Part shown: positions 17,704 to 26,533 of the stretch, piece after piece | Layout: each line of letters begins with the position of its first letter | How positions within the stretch are numbered: position 1 is the first letter of the stretch | Assembly (NCBI RefSeq): GCF_014779715.1 | Contig: NZ_JACXYU010000010.1 | Location: 124,001-188,000 of the forward strand | Reading direction: 5' to 3' | From: Streptomyces chumphonensis | GTDB taxonomy: Bacteria > Actinomycetota > Actinomycetes > Streptomycetales > Streptomycetaceae | DNA length: 64,000 nt | Translations under genes and position numbers: made by a program | Notes under the pieces: model-generated | Seen by the model: only the letters and a program-made list of their open reading frames with translations | Database searches by the model: none | Told to the model about the DNA's origin: nothing

Positions 17704-18285
17704 GTGGCAGCAACGCGTGGCATGACCGCCAAGACCGTCAAGACCGTCAAGGATATGGTGCTCTCGATGGCCGTGATCGGCATCGGCGCCTGGGGTCTCT
17801 ACCTGTTCATCCCCGACGGGGACAGCGGGGACGAGCGTCCGCGGGAGATCTCCTACCAGGCGGAGTTGGTGACGGCCGAGCGGGCGGCGCCCTACGCCCT
17901 CATGGCCCCCCGGGGCCTGGACGACGCGTGGCGGGCCACCTCCGTCTACTACCGGGGGCAGAGCGACCACGGCGCGGTGTGGCACCTCGGCTTCGTCGAC
18001 CCCGAGGTGGAGTACGCGGCCGTCGAGCAGGGCGACGGTGACCCCGGGAAGTTCGTGGCGAAGGTCACCCACCAGGCCGCCGACACCGGCGAGACCGTGA
18101 CCGTCGACGGCGAGGAGTGGGCGCGCTACGAGGGGCAGAAGTACGACGCGCTCGTGCTGACCGCACCCGACGTCACCACGGTGGTGACCGGAACGGCCCC
18201 CTTCGCCCGGCTCACCGAACTGGCCGACGCGCTGGAGCCGCAGCGCTCCGACGCGCCGCAGCCGTCGTCGGGCGGGGACGGATAG
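17704..18285 (+). CDS. DUF4245 single-pass membrane protein
   Basis: A 193-residue actinobacterial protein of unknown function (DUF4245). A short basic N-terminus precedes one transmembrane helix (DMVLSMAVIGIGAWGLYLFI), then an extracytoplasmic domain follows with the family landmarks RATSVYY, WHLGFVDP and VDGEEWARYEG. It is conserved next to glpX in Streptomyces as I recall. The GTG at 17704 is used; an ATG at 17722 is possible. There is no lipobox. The role is unknown. A domain outside the membrane and no catalytic residues would fit an envelope-associated or sensor function. Confidence 0.8.
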   Translation: MAATRGMTAKTVKTVKDMVLSMAVIGIGAWGLYLFIPDGDSGDERPREISYQAELVTAERAAPYALMAPRGLDDAWRATSVYYRGQSDHGAVWHLGFVDPEVEYAAVEQGDGDPGKFVAKVTHQAADTGETVTVDGEEWARYEGQKYDALVLTAPDVTTVVTGTAPFARLTELADALEPQRSDAPQPSSGGDG

Positions 18286-18297
18286 GGCCGCGAACGA

Positions 18298-18336
18298 GCC
18301 CGCCGCCGGGACCGAGGGGCCCTGACGACGGCGGGC
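18298..18336. terminator. Bidirectional hairpin between DUF4245 and reductase genes
   Basis: An 8-bp stem GCCCGCCG/CGGCGGGC (18298-18305 and 18329-18336), extendable past one mismatch, lies between convergent genes. Confidence 0.4.
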
Positions 18337-18346
18337 CGCTGCCGCG

Positions 18347-18946
18347 TCAGAGCGTGGTGACGGCGTCCCGGGCGGACAGCCGCGGGCCGCGCGGGCGGTA
18401 GGCGTCCTGGCCGGGGCGGCCGATGTTGACGACCATGATCGCCTTCTGCTTGCCGTCGCCGAAGAACTCCTTGTTGACGCCGTCCGCGTCGTACCCGGTC
18501 ATCGGCCCGGCGGCGAGCCCGGCGGCGCGGACGCCCAGGATGAAGTAGCCCGCCTGGAGCGCGGCGTTCAGCGTGCCGGCCTGCTCACGCGTCTCCACCT
18601 CCGCGAAGACGGAGTCCTTCAGCCCCGGCATGACCGGGAACAGCTCCGGCAGCCGCTCGTGGAAATCGAGGTCCACGGAGAGGATCGCGGTCAGCGGCGC
18701 GGTCCGCGTCTTGGCACGGTTGCCCTCGGCCAGGTGCCCCACCAGCCGCTCGCGGGCCTCCGGGGAGCGTACGAGCGTGATCCGCAGCGGGGACTGGTTG
18801 AACGCGGTCGGCGCCAGCTTGACGAGGTCGTAGACCGCCTCGATCTGCTCGTCGCTCACCGGTTCGTCCGTGAAGGTGTTCGCGGTGTGCGCCTCGCGGA
18901 AGAGCAGGTTCTGCGCGGAGACCTCAAGGGCGAGTGCCGTGTCCAT
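18347..18946 (-). CDS. Nitroreductase-fold malonic semialdehyde reductase (RutE-like)
   Basis: A 199-residue FMN-dependent nitroreductase-superfamily protein. The RutE/HadB landmarks are LLFREAHTANTF near the N-terminus, VYDLVKLAPTAFNQSP for flavin phosphate binding, and the C-terminal GPMTGYDADGVNKEFF. Family members reduce malonic semialdehyde to 3-hydroxypropionate in pyrimidine catabolism, or act on quinones and nitro compounds. No rut genes lie nearby, so the true substrate is open. A near-perfect TGAAGCTTCA-centred palindrome 57-70 nt upstream of the ATG suggests control by a redox or electrophile-sensing repressor encoded elsewhere. Confidence 0.8.
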   Translation of the reverse strand: MDTALALEVSAQNLLFREAHTANTFTDEPVSDEQIEAVYDLVKLAPTAFNQSPLRITLVRSPEARERLVGHLAEGNRAKTRTAPLTAILSVDLDFHERLPELFPVMPGLKDSVFAEVETREQAGTLNAALQAGYFILGVRAAGLAAGPMTGYDADGVNKEFFGDGKQKAIMVVNIGRPGQDAYRPRGPRLSARDAVTTL

Positions 18947-19002
18947 CCGGATCCGTCCGTTTCACATGTCGGGGGTCGTGGTGCTGCTGTCACCGGGGGA
19001 AT

Positions 19003-19016
19003 GGTGAAGCTTCAAC
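19003..19016. promoter_or_regulatory. Near-perfect palindrome upstream of the reductase gene
   Basis: GGTGAAG-CTTCAAC has one mismatch in 14 bp, with core TGAAGCTTCA. It sits upstream of the nitroreductase-fold gene and is a candidate MarR- or HxlR-type operator. Confidence 0.35.
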
Positions 19017-19083
19017 GATTATTCCCCGCGTCGCGCCCCCGTCGTCCCGCACCGCCCCCGGGACGTCACCCCCCGGCGCCACC

Positions 19084-19377
19084 CTAGGCGTCCTGGGCGC
19101 CCTCCGGACTGTCGGGCTTGTCGGTGTCGGCGGCCAGCGCCGCGTCCAACCGGGCCCGGGCACCCGCCAGCCAGCCCCGGCAGATGCTCGCCAGCTCCTC
19201 GCCGCGCTCCCACAGCGCCAGCGACTCCTCCAGCGTCGCCCCGCCCGCCTCCAGCCGCCGGACGACGTCGACCAGCTCGTCGCGCGCCTGCTCGTAGCCC
19301 AGCACCGCGTCCCCGTCGGGGCCCGCGCCGCCGCCCGTCACGCCGCCCGTGCCCGCGTCCGTCTCCGTGTTCGCCAT
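19084..19377 (-). CDS. xseB: Exonuclease VII small subunit XseB
   Basis: A 97-residue XseB. The conserved core LGYEQARDELVDVVRRLEAG, LEESLALWERGEELASICRGWLAGARARL (about residues 26-75) forms the helical hairpin that packs along XseA. The N-terminal 25 residues are Gly/Thr-rich and the acidic tail is variable. It lies 38 nt after xseA on the same strand, so the two subunits are co-expressed. Exonuclease VII degrades single-stranded DNA from both ends during repair. Confidence 0.95.
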   Translation of the reverse strand: MANTETDAGTGGVTGGGAGPDGDAVLGYEQARDELVDVVRRLEAGGATLEESLALWERGEELASICRGWLAGARARLDAALAADTDKPDSPEGAQDA

Positions 19378-19415
19378 GCGCTCCACCCTAGGCCGCCGGA
19401 CTGACGGTCCCGGGC

Positions 19416-20630
19416 CTAGGACGACGGCCCGACGGTGACCGTGAAGCCGCCCTCGGCCACCCGGGCCCGCAGGGCGTCGCCCTCGGCCACCTCCGCCGCG
19501 TCCCGCACCACCGTTCCGTCCTCCCGCTGCAGCACGGCGTAGCCGCGCCGGAGCGTCGCGGCGGGGGAGAGGGCGACGACCCGTGCCCGGGTGTGCTCCA
19601 GCTCCCCGCCCGCCCGGTCCAGCTGGTGGCCCAGCGTGCGGCGGGCGCGCAGCAGCAGATCGTCCACCTGGTCCGCCCGCTCCTCGACCATGCGGTGCGG
19701 GTAGGCGAGCGCCGGGCGGCTCACGCAGTCGTTCAGGCCGCGCTCCTGGGCGTCCAGCAGCGCCGCGAGCCGGCGCCGCCCCCGGTCCCGCAGCTCCGCT
19801 ATCCGCGCCGACTCCTCGCCCACGTCCGGCACGACGTCCTTCGCGGCGTGCGTCGGCGTCCGCGACCGCAGGTCGGCCACGAGGTCCAGCAACGGGGTGT
19901 CCGGCTCGTGGCCGATCGCCGAGACGACCGGGGTGCCGCACTCCGCGACGGCCCGCACCAGCCGCTCGTCGGAGAACGGCAGCAGGTCCTCCACGCTCCC
20001 GCCGCCCCGTGCCACGACGATCACCTCCACGGCCGGGTCCGCGTCCAGCTCCCGGACCGCCGCGATCACCTGCGGCACCGCGTGGACCCCCTGCACCGCG
20101 ACGTTCCGCACCGCGAACCGCACGGCGGGCCAGCGCTGCCGGGCCGTCTCCAGCACGTCCCGCTCAGCGGCCGACGCCCGGCCCGTCACCAGCCCGACCA
20201 GCCGGGGCAGGAACGGCAGCGGTCGCTTCCGCTCCGCCGCGAACAACCCCTCCGCCGCCAGCGTCTTCTTCAGCTGCTCCAGCCGCACCAGCAGCTCGCC
20301 GACGCCCACCGGCCGGATCTCCGCCGCCCGCAGCGACAGCTGGCCGCGCGGCGCGTACCACTCCGGCCTCGCGTGCACGACGACCCGCGCGCCCTCCCCG
20401 ACGAGGTCCGCCACCTGGTCGAACACCTGACGGAAGCACGTCACGCTGAGGGACATCTCGTGCGACGGGTCACGCAGCGTCAGGAACACCACCCCGGCTC
20501 CGGGCCGCCGGTTGAGCTGGGTGATCTGCCCCTCGACCCAGACCGCGCCCAGCCGGTCGATCCACCCGCCGATCAGCCGCGACACCTGCGCGACGGGGAT
20601 CGGGGCCTCGGGCGACGTGTGGAGAGCCAT
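19416..20630 (-). CDS. xseA: Exonuclease VII large subunit XseA
   Basis: A 404-residue XseA. It has an N-terminal OB fold (VSRLIGGWIDRLGAVWVEGQI, then VFLTLRDPSHEMSLSVTCFR), the catalytic domain with LGLVTGRASAAERDVL and VVARGGGSVEDLLPFSDE, and GHEPDTPLLDLVADLRS as the TOPRIM-like acidic core. A coiled coil and a C-terminal STLKRGYA-like segment (TLRRGYAVLQ) follow. The length matches the family. The ATG at 20630 begins MALHTSPEAPIPV; an upstream in-frame ATG (20660) lacks support. It is divergent from ispH by about 100 nt and followed by xseB. Confidence 0.95.
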   Translation of the reverse strand: MALHTSPEAPIPVAQVSRLIGGWIDRLGAVWVEGQITQLNRRPGAGVVFLTLRDPSHEMSLSVTCFRQVFDQVADLVGEGARVVVHARPEWYAPRGQLSLRAAEIRPVGVGELLVRLEQLKKTLAAEGLFAAERKRPLPFLPRLVGLVTGRASAAERDVLETARQRWPAVRFAVRNVAVQGVHAVPQVIAAVRELDADPAVEVIVVARGGGSVEDLLPFSDERLVRAVAECGTPVVSAIGHEPDTPLLDLVADLRSRTPTHAAKDVVPDVGEESARIAELRDRGRRRLAALLDAQERGLNDCVSRPALAYPHRMVEERADQVDDLLLRARRTLGHQLDRAGGELEHTRARVVALSPAATLRRGYAVLQREDGTVVRDAAEVAEGDALRARVAEGGFTVTVGPSS

Positions 20631-20699
20631 GCGCGCGACACTACCGCCCGGCACCGACACCGCCGCCGCTCCGCCCGCCGCGCAACCCCCATGCGCCGG

Positions 20700-20728
20700 T
20701 GAGCCCGATCATCGGGCGCCCGTACGAT
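20700..20728 (+). promoter_or_regulatory. Candidate leaderless promoter of ispH
   Basis: TGAGCC (20700-20705), a 17-bp spacer and TACGAT (20723-20728) are followed after 6 nt by the ispH ATG at 20735. There is no Shine-Dalgarno sequence in between. Confidence 0.5.
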
Positions 20729-20734
20729 GGGCCC

Positions 20735-21715
20735 ATGAGTGCTGAGACCGCCCGCCGCGTCCTCCTCGCCGCCCCCCGTGGGTACTGCGCGGGCGTGGAC
20801 CGAGCCGTCATCGCCGTCGAGCAGGCCCTGAAGCAGTACGGCGCCCCCGTCTACGTCCGGCACGAGATCGTGCACAACAAGTACGTCGTCCGCACGCTGG
20901 AGAAGAAGGGCGCGATCTTCGTCGAGGAGACCTCCGAGGTTCCCCCGGGCGAGATCGTCATCTTCTCCGCCCACGGCGTGGCCCCCGAGGTCCACCGCGA
21001 GGCCGAGCGCGGCAAGCTCGCCACCATCGACGCCACCTGCCCCCTGGTCACCAAGGTGCACAAGGAAGCCGTCCGGTTCGCCAAGGACGACTACGACATC
21101 CTCCTCATCGGCCACGAGGGCCACGAGGAGGTCATCGGCACCTCCGGCGAGGCGCCCGAGCACATCACCCTCGTCGACGGCCCCGAGGACGTCCCGAACG
21201 TCGAGGTCAAGAACCCGGAGAAGGTGGTCTGGCTCTCCCAGACCACGCTGTCCGTGGACGAGACGATGGAGACCGTCGACGCGCTCAAGGACAAGTTCCC
21301 CGCGCTCATCAGCCCGCCGAGCGACGACATCTGCTACGCCACCCAGAACCGCCAGACGGCCATCAAGCAGGTGGCCGCCGAGTCCGACCTCGTGCTGGTC
21401 GTCGGCTCGAAGAACTCCTCCAACTCCGTCCGCCTCGTGGAGACCGCCCTCGCGCACGGCGCCTCCGCCGGCCACCTCGTCGACCACGCCGGCGAGATCG
21501 ACGAGGCCTGGCTCGACGGCGTCACCACCGTCGGCCTCTCCTCCGGCGCCTCCGTGCCCGACGTCCTCGTCGAGGGCGTGCTGGAGTGGCTGGCCGAGCG
21601 CGGCTACGCGGACGTCGAGGTCGTGCAGCCGGTGCGGGAGCACATCGAGTTCTCGCTGCCGAAGGAGCTGCGCCGGGACCTGCGCTCCGAGGCCGCCCAG
21701 AAGCTGACCGGCTGA
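20735..21715 (+). CDS. ispH: 4-hydroxy-3-methylbut-2-enyl diphosphate reductase IspH (LytB)
   Basis: A 326-residue IspH, the last enzyme of the MEP isoprenoid pathway, which makes IPP and DMAPP with an iron-sulfur cluster. The three cluster cysteines are Cys18 (PRGYCAGVDRA), Cys102 (DATCPLVTKVH) and Cys200 (DDICYATQNRQ); GHEGHEEV holds the catalytic His/Glu. The ATG at 20735 has no ribosome site and sits 6 nt after a TACGAT box, so the mRNA may be leaderless. It is divergent from xseA and convergent with the DUF6542 gene, with a shared hairpin at the end. Confidence 0.95.
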   Translation: MSAETARRVLLAAPRGYCAGVDRAVIAVEQALKQYGAPVYVRHEIVHNKYVVRTLEKKGAIFVEETSEVPPGEIVIFSAHGVAPEVHREAERGKLATIDATCPLVTKVHKEAVRFAKDDYDILLIGHEGHEEVIGTSGEAPEHITLVDGPEDVPNVEVKNPEKVVWLSQTTLSVDETMETVDALKDKFPALISPPSDDICYATQNRQTAIKQVAAESDLVLVVGSKNSSNSVRLVETALAHGASAGHLVDHAGEIDEAWLDGVTTVGLSSGASVPDVLVEGVLEWLAERGYADVEVVQPVREHIEFSLPKELRRDLRSEAAQKLTG

Positions 21716-21725
21716 CGCGCCCGCC

Positions 21726-21757
21726 CGGCCCGCCCGCGTCGCTCAGCGGGCGGGCCG
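21726..21757. terminator. Bidirectional terminator between ispH and DUF6542 genes
   Basis: A perfect 12-bp stem (21726-21737 and 21746-21757) with an 8-nt loop. The stop codon of the minus-strand DUF6542 gene lies inside the loop. Confidence 0.7.
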
Positions 21758-22396
21758 CCGGGAGCGCGGCGGTGCCGACTCGGCGCCGCGCGGCCCCGGC
21801 GGCTTCTGCGGCTTCTGCGCCTGCGGCTTCTGCGCCTGCGGCTTCTGTGCCTTCGGCCCGGCCGTCCTCCGCGCCGCCGCCTCCCTGGCCCGACGCTTGG
21901 CGGCGGCCAGCGTCGCCCGGCGCGCCAGCGCCGCCAGGGCCGTCGCCAACGTCCCCCCGTACACCCACGCCGCCTCCACGGCGAGTGCGGTGACCACCGT
22001 CATGACCCGCTCTCCGAACCCGCCGCCCCCCGATCCGCCGGTCAGCAGGACGAGCCCGGCCGCGTAGGCGATGGGCGCCACCACCGGGGCGGTGAAGACG
22101 TCGGCGGGCCGCACCCACACGACCGACGCGAGGCCGACCACGAGGAAGCAGCCCCCGTACACGGCCGTCGAGGCGTCCAGGAGGAGGCGGGCCAGCCCGG
22201 CGAGCAGCACCATGGCCGTGATCGTCAGCAGTCCGCCGCCCAGTGCCGTCAGCCGCAGCGCCGCCAGCCGGGTCACCGCACGGGGGGTCCGTGCCGCAGC
22301 GGCCCCCCGCCGTGCCGCCGGCCGCACGGGCCGTCCCCCTCGCCCCGTCCTCGCCGACCGTGGGACCGGCACCCGCTCCCGCTCACCCTGCCTCAT
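21743..22396 (-). CDS. DUF6542 multi-pass membrane protein
   Basis: A 217-residue membrane protein of unknown function. About 60 basic, disordered residues are followed by four hydrophobic segments (LRLTALGGGLLTITAMVLLA, AVYGGCFLVVGLASVVWV, VVAPIAYAAGLVLLTGG, VMTVVTALAVEAAWVYGG). The basic C-terminal tail carries a short tandem repeat (KPQAQKPQAQKPQ). The ATG at 22396 has GGAG 3 nt upstream, which is short; a start slightly upstream is possible. It is conserved between ispH and ychF in Streptomyces from memory. No function can be inferred beyond membrane location. Confidence 0.75.
   Translation of the reverse strand: MRQGERERVPVPRSARTGRGGRPVRPAARRGAAAARTPRAVTRLAALRLTALGGGLLTITAMVLLAGLARLLLDASTAVYGGCFLVVGLASVVWVRPADVFTAPVVAPIAYAAGLVLLTGGSGGGGFGERVMTVVTALAVEAAWVYGGTLATALAALARRATLAAAKRRAREAAARRTAGPKAQKPQAQKPQAQKPQKPPGPRGAESAPPRSRRPAR
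21801..21855. repeat. Short tandem repeat (15-bp unit) in the DUF6542 gene
   Basis: GGCTTCTGCGCCTGC occurs twice head to tail (21810-21839) with a partial copy on each side. It encodes the Lys-Pro-Gln-Ala-Gln repeats of the protein tail. Copy number may vary between strains. Confidence 0.7.
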
Positions 22397-22638
22397 GCGC
22401 TCCACGCCCCCAACGTAGGCGCCCACCACCCCGCTCACGCCCCCCTGACACGCCGCTGTCACCCTCGGCGTTCCATCGAAGGCGTGACGCCGTTGCGCCT
22501 TATTGACGCCCGAGCCGTCCGGCGGACTCCGGCGCCCGGCGCCCGTCGTCGCCCGTCCGGCGGCGCCCGTAGACTGGTGGGCGGCCCACACGCCCCGGGC
22601 CGCCCACCCCAGATCCGCTCGCTACGGGAAGTCGCCAC

Positions 22639-23727
<1,089 letters not shown>

Positions 23728-23851
23728 TCGCGTCGATAGAGGTGGCCTGTACTGCGGTGACGTAGGTCCGGCCGCCGTGCTCCGCAGACCTTCGGAGGTC
23801 AGAGGGTGCGAATGACGGGAGCGGGCTTGAGGTCCTGGCGTCGATGCGGTC

Positions 23852-24244
23852 TCAGACCTTGACGACCTCCACGGGAGGGCCGCAGAGGAGTGTCAGGTCC
23901 CCGGGGTCGGAGGTGAGGACGGTGACCGGCCGGGGCGCGTTGCGGGCGATGGCGGCGAGAGTGGCATCGATGGCGTACTTGTGGCCGTGAAGGCGGTGGG
24001 TGCGAAGGAGGACGGCGGCCTGGTCGGCGATCTCCTTGGTGACGTCGTGGACGTCGACGCGGGAGAGGACCCACGTGATGCGGGCCGGGTGGATGCGTTC
24101 GTAGTCTGCCTCCAGCGTGGTCATGGCGCTGGTGGCGACGCGGACGCCCTCTTCTGCCGCCGCCTGGACCAGGGCCACGACGGTGCGGTCCTTGCGATAG
24201 AGCTTCGAGAGTCCTTCGCTGTCGAGCAGGAGGGTGCCGGGCAT
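23852..24244 (-). CDS. PIN-domain toxin, VapC-type
   Basis: A 130-residue PIN-domain protein. Conserved acidic residues expected of the Mg-dependent RNase site are visible: Asp8 in LLLDSEGLSKL, Glu in TTLEADYERIH, and Asp in YAIDATLAAIA near the C-terminus, followed by TSDPGDL. VapC toxins cleave tRNA or rRNA when freed from antitoxin. Its ATG shares one nucleotide with the stop of the upstream antitoxin gene (TGATG), the classic coupled arrangement. It lies at the left edge of the accessory region, directly after ychF. Confidence 0.85.
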   Translation of the reverse strand: MPGTLLLDSEGLSKLYRKDRTVVALVQAAAEEGVRVATSAMTTLEADYERIHPARITWVLSRVDVHDVTKEIADQAAVLLRTHRLHGHKYAIDATLAAIARNAPRPVTVLTSDPGDLTLLCGPPVEVVKV

Positions 24245-24492
24245 CAGGCGGCGGCCCCGGCCTGTCGGTGGTCGTGGCGCAGCAGCGCCCGGGCGGCCTC
24301 GACCTCCTCGCGGGTGAGAGCTTCGTTGTCGGTCTCGAAGTCGACGACGATCTCCCGCAGCCTGTCCATGGCGACTTTCTGTTCGAGAGCCTCGGCGACG
24401 TAGGCGGAGAAACCGCCGGGCCCGACATGGGCGCGTACGGCGTCGGCGAGATCCTCGGGCAGGCTGATCGAATACTTCCTACTACCGCTCAT
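24244..24492 (-). CDS. Antitoxin of the VapBC-type pair
   Basis: An 82-residue protein with an N-terminal ribbon-helix-helix-like segment (SRKYSISLPEDLADAVRAHV, GGFSAYVAEALEQKV) for DNA binding and dimerisation. The acidic helical tail (DFETDNEALTREEVEAARALL) would wrap the PIN toxin. The order antitoxin then toxin, with a 1-nt overlap, fits autoregulated VapBC operons. There is no ribosome site before the ATG. A TAGGAT box 7 nt upstream suggests a leaderless transcript. Confidence 0.8.
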   Translation of the reverse strand: MSGSRKYSISLPEDLADAVRAHVGPGGFSAYVAEALEQKVAMDRLREIVVDFETDNEALTREEVEAARALLRHDHRQAGAAA

Positions 24493-24499
24493 GGCGCCA

Positions 24500-24505
24500 A
24501 TCCTA
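24500..24505 (-). promoter_or_regulatory. TAGGAT -10 box, leaderless antitoxin promoter candidate
   Basis: TAGGAT on the minus strand ends 7 nt before the antitoxin ATG, and no Shine-Dalgarno sequence is present. The -35 region is not recognisable. Confidence 0.4.
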
Positions 24506-24570
24506 CTGGTGGTCGTAAGTCTGGGGGGCGGCTGCGGCTGGGGAGCGTCGAGTCGAGTGGACTGCGCACC

Positions 24571-26022
24571 GTGGGCGGTGTTCTCGAAGCGGGCCCCTAC
24601 CGGCTGCGGCAGATTCCCGGTGTCGGGCAGCGCACCGTCGACCAGATGCTCGCCGCCGCCCGCAGGCTCTCCGAGGCCGTGCACGAGACCGTGGCTGTCC
24701 ACATCGACGTGGACCGGCCGGAACCGCGCACCACCGCGCTCGTCTCGGCCCTGCACGTCCTGGTGGAGGCCGGCCCAAACGCCCGGCGTGCGGTGGACAA
24801 GGCCACCGTCCTGGCGGAACGGCTCGGTCCGCTGCTGGCCGACGCGAGGCCCGCCGCCGGAAGGGTCCGGATGCTGCCGGCCGGCCGGGAGAAGAAGGCT
24901 CGCGCGTGGGCGGCGGTCGCCGAGACCCGGTCGCTGGTCGACGAGGCAGAGCAGGCCGGCCTGCCCGAGCTGCTCGCCCAGGCGTCGGTGGACCTGCTCC
25001 GGGGGCTCTCGTCCGACATCGCGGCCTGGGTGGACTTCGAACTCCGCTCCGCCGAGTACTACAGCCTGCTCGCCGAGATTTCCGGGCGGCTGCCGGACGT
25101 GGCTGCCGCAGAGGGCTTTCTGCCGGACGAGATCGCGGAGCGGGTACGGACCCAGCACCTCGACGACACGCACCGGCGGGTCTCCCTGCGCGGTTACCAG
25201 TCGTTTGGCGCACGGTTCGCGCTTGCGCAGCGCACGGTGATACTCGGCGACGAGATGGGCCTCGGGAAGACCATCCAGGCGATCGCCGTCCTCGCCCACC
25301 TGGCAGCCGAGGGGCAGAGCCACTTCATGGTCGTCTGCCCGGCGAGCGTCCTCGTGAACTGGACACGGGAGATCGAGGCCCGCAGCGACTTCATGGCCAT
25401 GCGCAGGGCCGCGTACATGCGCCCCGAGAAGTCGGCCAAGCCGGACCGGCTTCGGGAGATCGTTCAGGAGGCCGGCGAGAACGGGCAGAAGACGGTGGTC
25501 TTCTCCAACTTCAAGGACGTACTGGGCGTGGTGAGAGATGTCCTCGCGGCCGGAATCGCTGGGGCCACTCCGGTGTTCGGTCCGCTGACCGGCGGCGTCC
25601 CGGCCCAGCGTCGCCAGGAGATCGTCGACGACTTCGCCGGTGTCCAGGGCCCGGCGGTGCTCCTGGGGCAGATCCAGGCAGCGGGCGTCGGCCTCAACAT
25701 GCAGGCCGCCTCCGTCGTCGTCATCCGCGAACCCCAGATCAAGCCGACCATCGAGCATCAGGCGGTGGCCCGGGCCCACCGTATGGGCCAGGTCAGGCCG
25801 GTTCGCGTGCACCGTCTCCTCGCCACCGGAGGCGTGGACGAACGCATGGTGACGATGCTGGAAGCCAAGACGTGCCTGTTCGATGCATACGCCCGCCGCA
25901 GCGCCGTGGCCGAAGCCACCCCGGACGCGGTCGACGTGTCGGACACTGAACTGGCACGCCAGATTGTCGAGGAGCAGGCACGTCTGGGTATGACGGACGA
26001 GAGGCTCATGTCGGCCGAGTGA
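24571..26022 (+). pseudogene. SWI2/SNF2 helicase remnant, truncated and internally deleted
   Basis: An open 483-codon frame matching the C-terminal part of actinobacterial SNF2-type helicases but broken in two ways. First, it begins abruptly in the helix-hairpin-helix region (LRQIPGVGQRTVDQML) without promoter or ribosome site, next to the antitoxin gene. Second, after Walker A (GDEMGLGKT, near 25245) and motif Ia (VCPASVLVNWTREIEARS), the frame jumps at about 25386 straight to FMAMRRAAYMRPEKSAKPDRLREIV. Roughly 200 residues, including the DEAH box, are skipped. Motifs V/VI (AGVGLNMQAA, ARAHRMGQ) are intact. The deletion is in frame, so a product could still be made, but it could not hydrolyse ATP normally. 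Confidence 0.75.
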
Positions 26023-26221
26023 GGGCGTCCTCCGGCCCGCAGCCGGTCCGCAGGACACCCGTAAACGGCCGTCGGGAGCCAACGCGTGCCAACCAGGAGA
26101 TCCCAGTTCAGGGCCTTGCGCGGGGCTCCGACGCAGTTCAGGATCAGACCGCAGGCATTCCGCTTCAACGTATAGCGGGTGACTCAACGCCACTTCGCTG
26201 ATCTTCCACACATGCTGGTCA

Positions 26222-26255
26222 CATGGGGTCTGACTCTTCGGGGTCAAGCCCCATG
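26222..26255. terminator. Hairpin after the helicase remnant
   Basis: A near-perfect 11-bp stem with one mismatch and one G-T pair (CATGGGG...CCCCATG outer arms, TGAC/GTCA inner arms) and an 8-nt loop. Confidence 0.4.
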
Positions 26256-26313
26256 GTTTCCGCCGTGCTGGAGGTGGTGGATCTTCTGGTCTCTCGTCAC
26301 CTGTCATCACCCC

Positions 26314-26442
26314 TCATACCCCTACCGTGCTGGATTCGTGCCGGGTGTCCTCGATCGCCTGCTCATCGACTTCCTTGGCCAGTGCCAGCTGCGGCCGGCT
26401 GGCGCCGTACTCGGCCTGAAGGGGAGGTGAGTGCGTGGTGGA
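26314..26442 (-). pseudogene. Orphan C-terminal coding scrap
   Basis: A 42-codon minus-strand frame bounded upstream by an in-frame TAG and ending in TGA. From its ninth codon on it reads LQAEYGASRPQLALAKEVDE, then QAIEDTRHESSTVGV, with codon use like real genes and the look of a protein C-terminus. There is no start codon or ribosome site. I do not recognise the parent protein. It is probably debris from an element that once occupied this site. Confidence 0.35.
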
Positions 26443-26475
26443 CTACCTTGAGTGACGTCGAGCGCGACGGGGTGG

Positions 26476-26497
26476 TTACTAACGTGTATGTTAGTAA
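26476..26497. promoter_or_regulatory. 22-bp palindromic operator upstream of the DUF234 ATPase gene
   Basis: TTACTAAC-GTGTAT-GTTAGTAA has perfect 8-bp arms. A further GTTAGT half-site follows 14 bp downstream. It lies 36 nt before the start codon, over or next to the expected promoter. Confidence 0.6.
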
Positions 26498-26533
26498 TGT
26501 GAGTGTTAGTGTCATGGGTGGAGGTGGGCGAGC

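Larger units (their letters stand above)
26023..26533. other. 511-nt gap with gene scraps in the island
   Basis: There is no intact gene. It contains a minus-strand coding scrap (26314-26442), a terminator-like hairpin (26222-26255), a palindromic operator (26476-26497), and on the minus strand near 26121-26175 the short frame YTLKRNACGLILNCV. That last piece faintly resembles the C-terminal region of Tn3-family transposases. GC content is lower than in flanking genes. Confidence 0.5.

Noticed and set aside
21801..21855. CRISPR-like short repeats
   Set aside because: The 15-bp units are contiguous without spacers and keep the reading frame of the DUF6542 protein, so this is a coding tandem repeat.
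24244..26310. 688-codon minus-strand ORF
   Set aside because: It is antisense to the helicase remnant and merely runs into the antitoxin frame; composition is typical of an antisense shadow.
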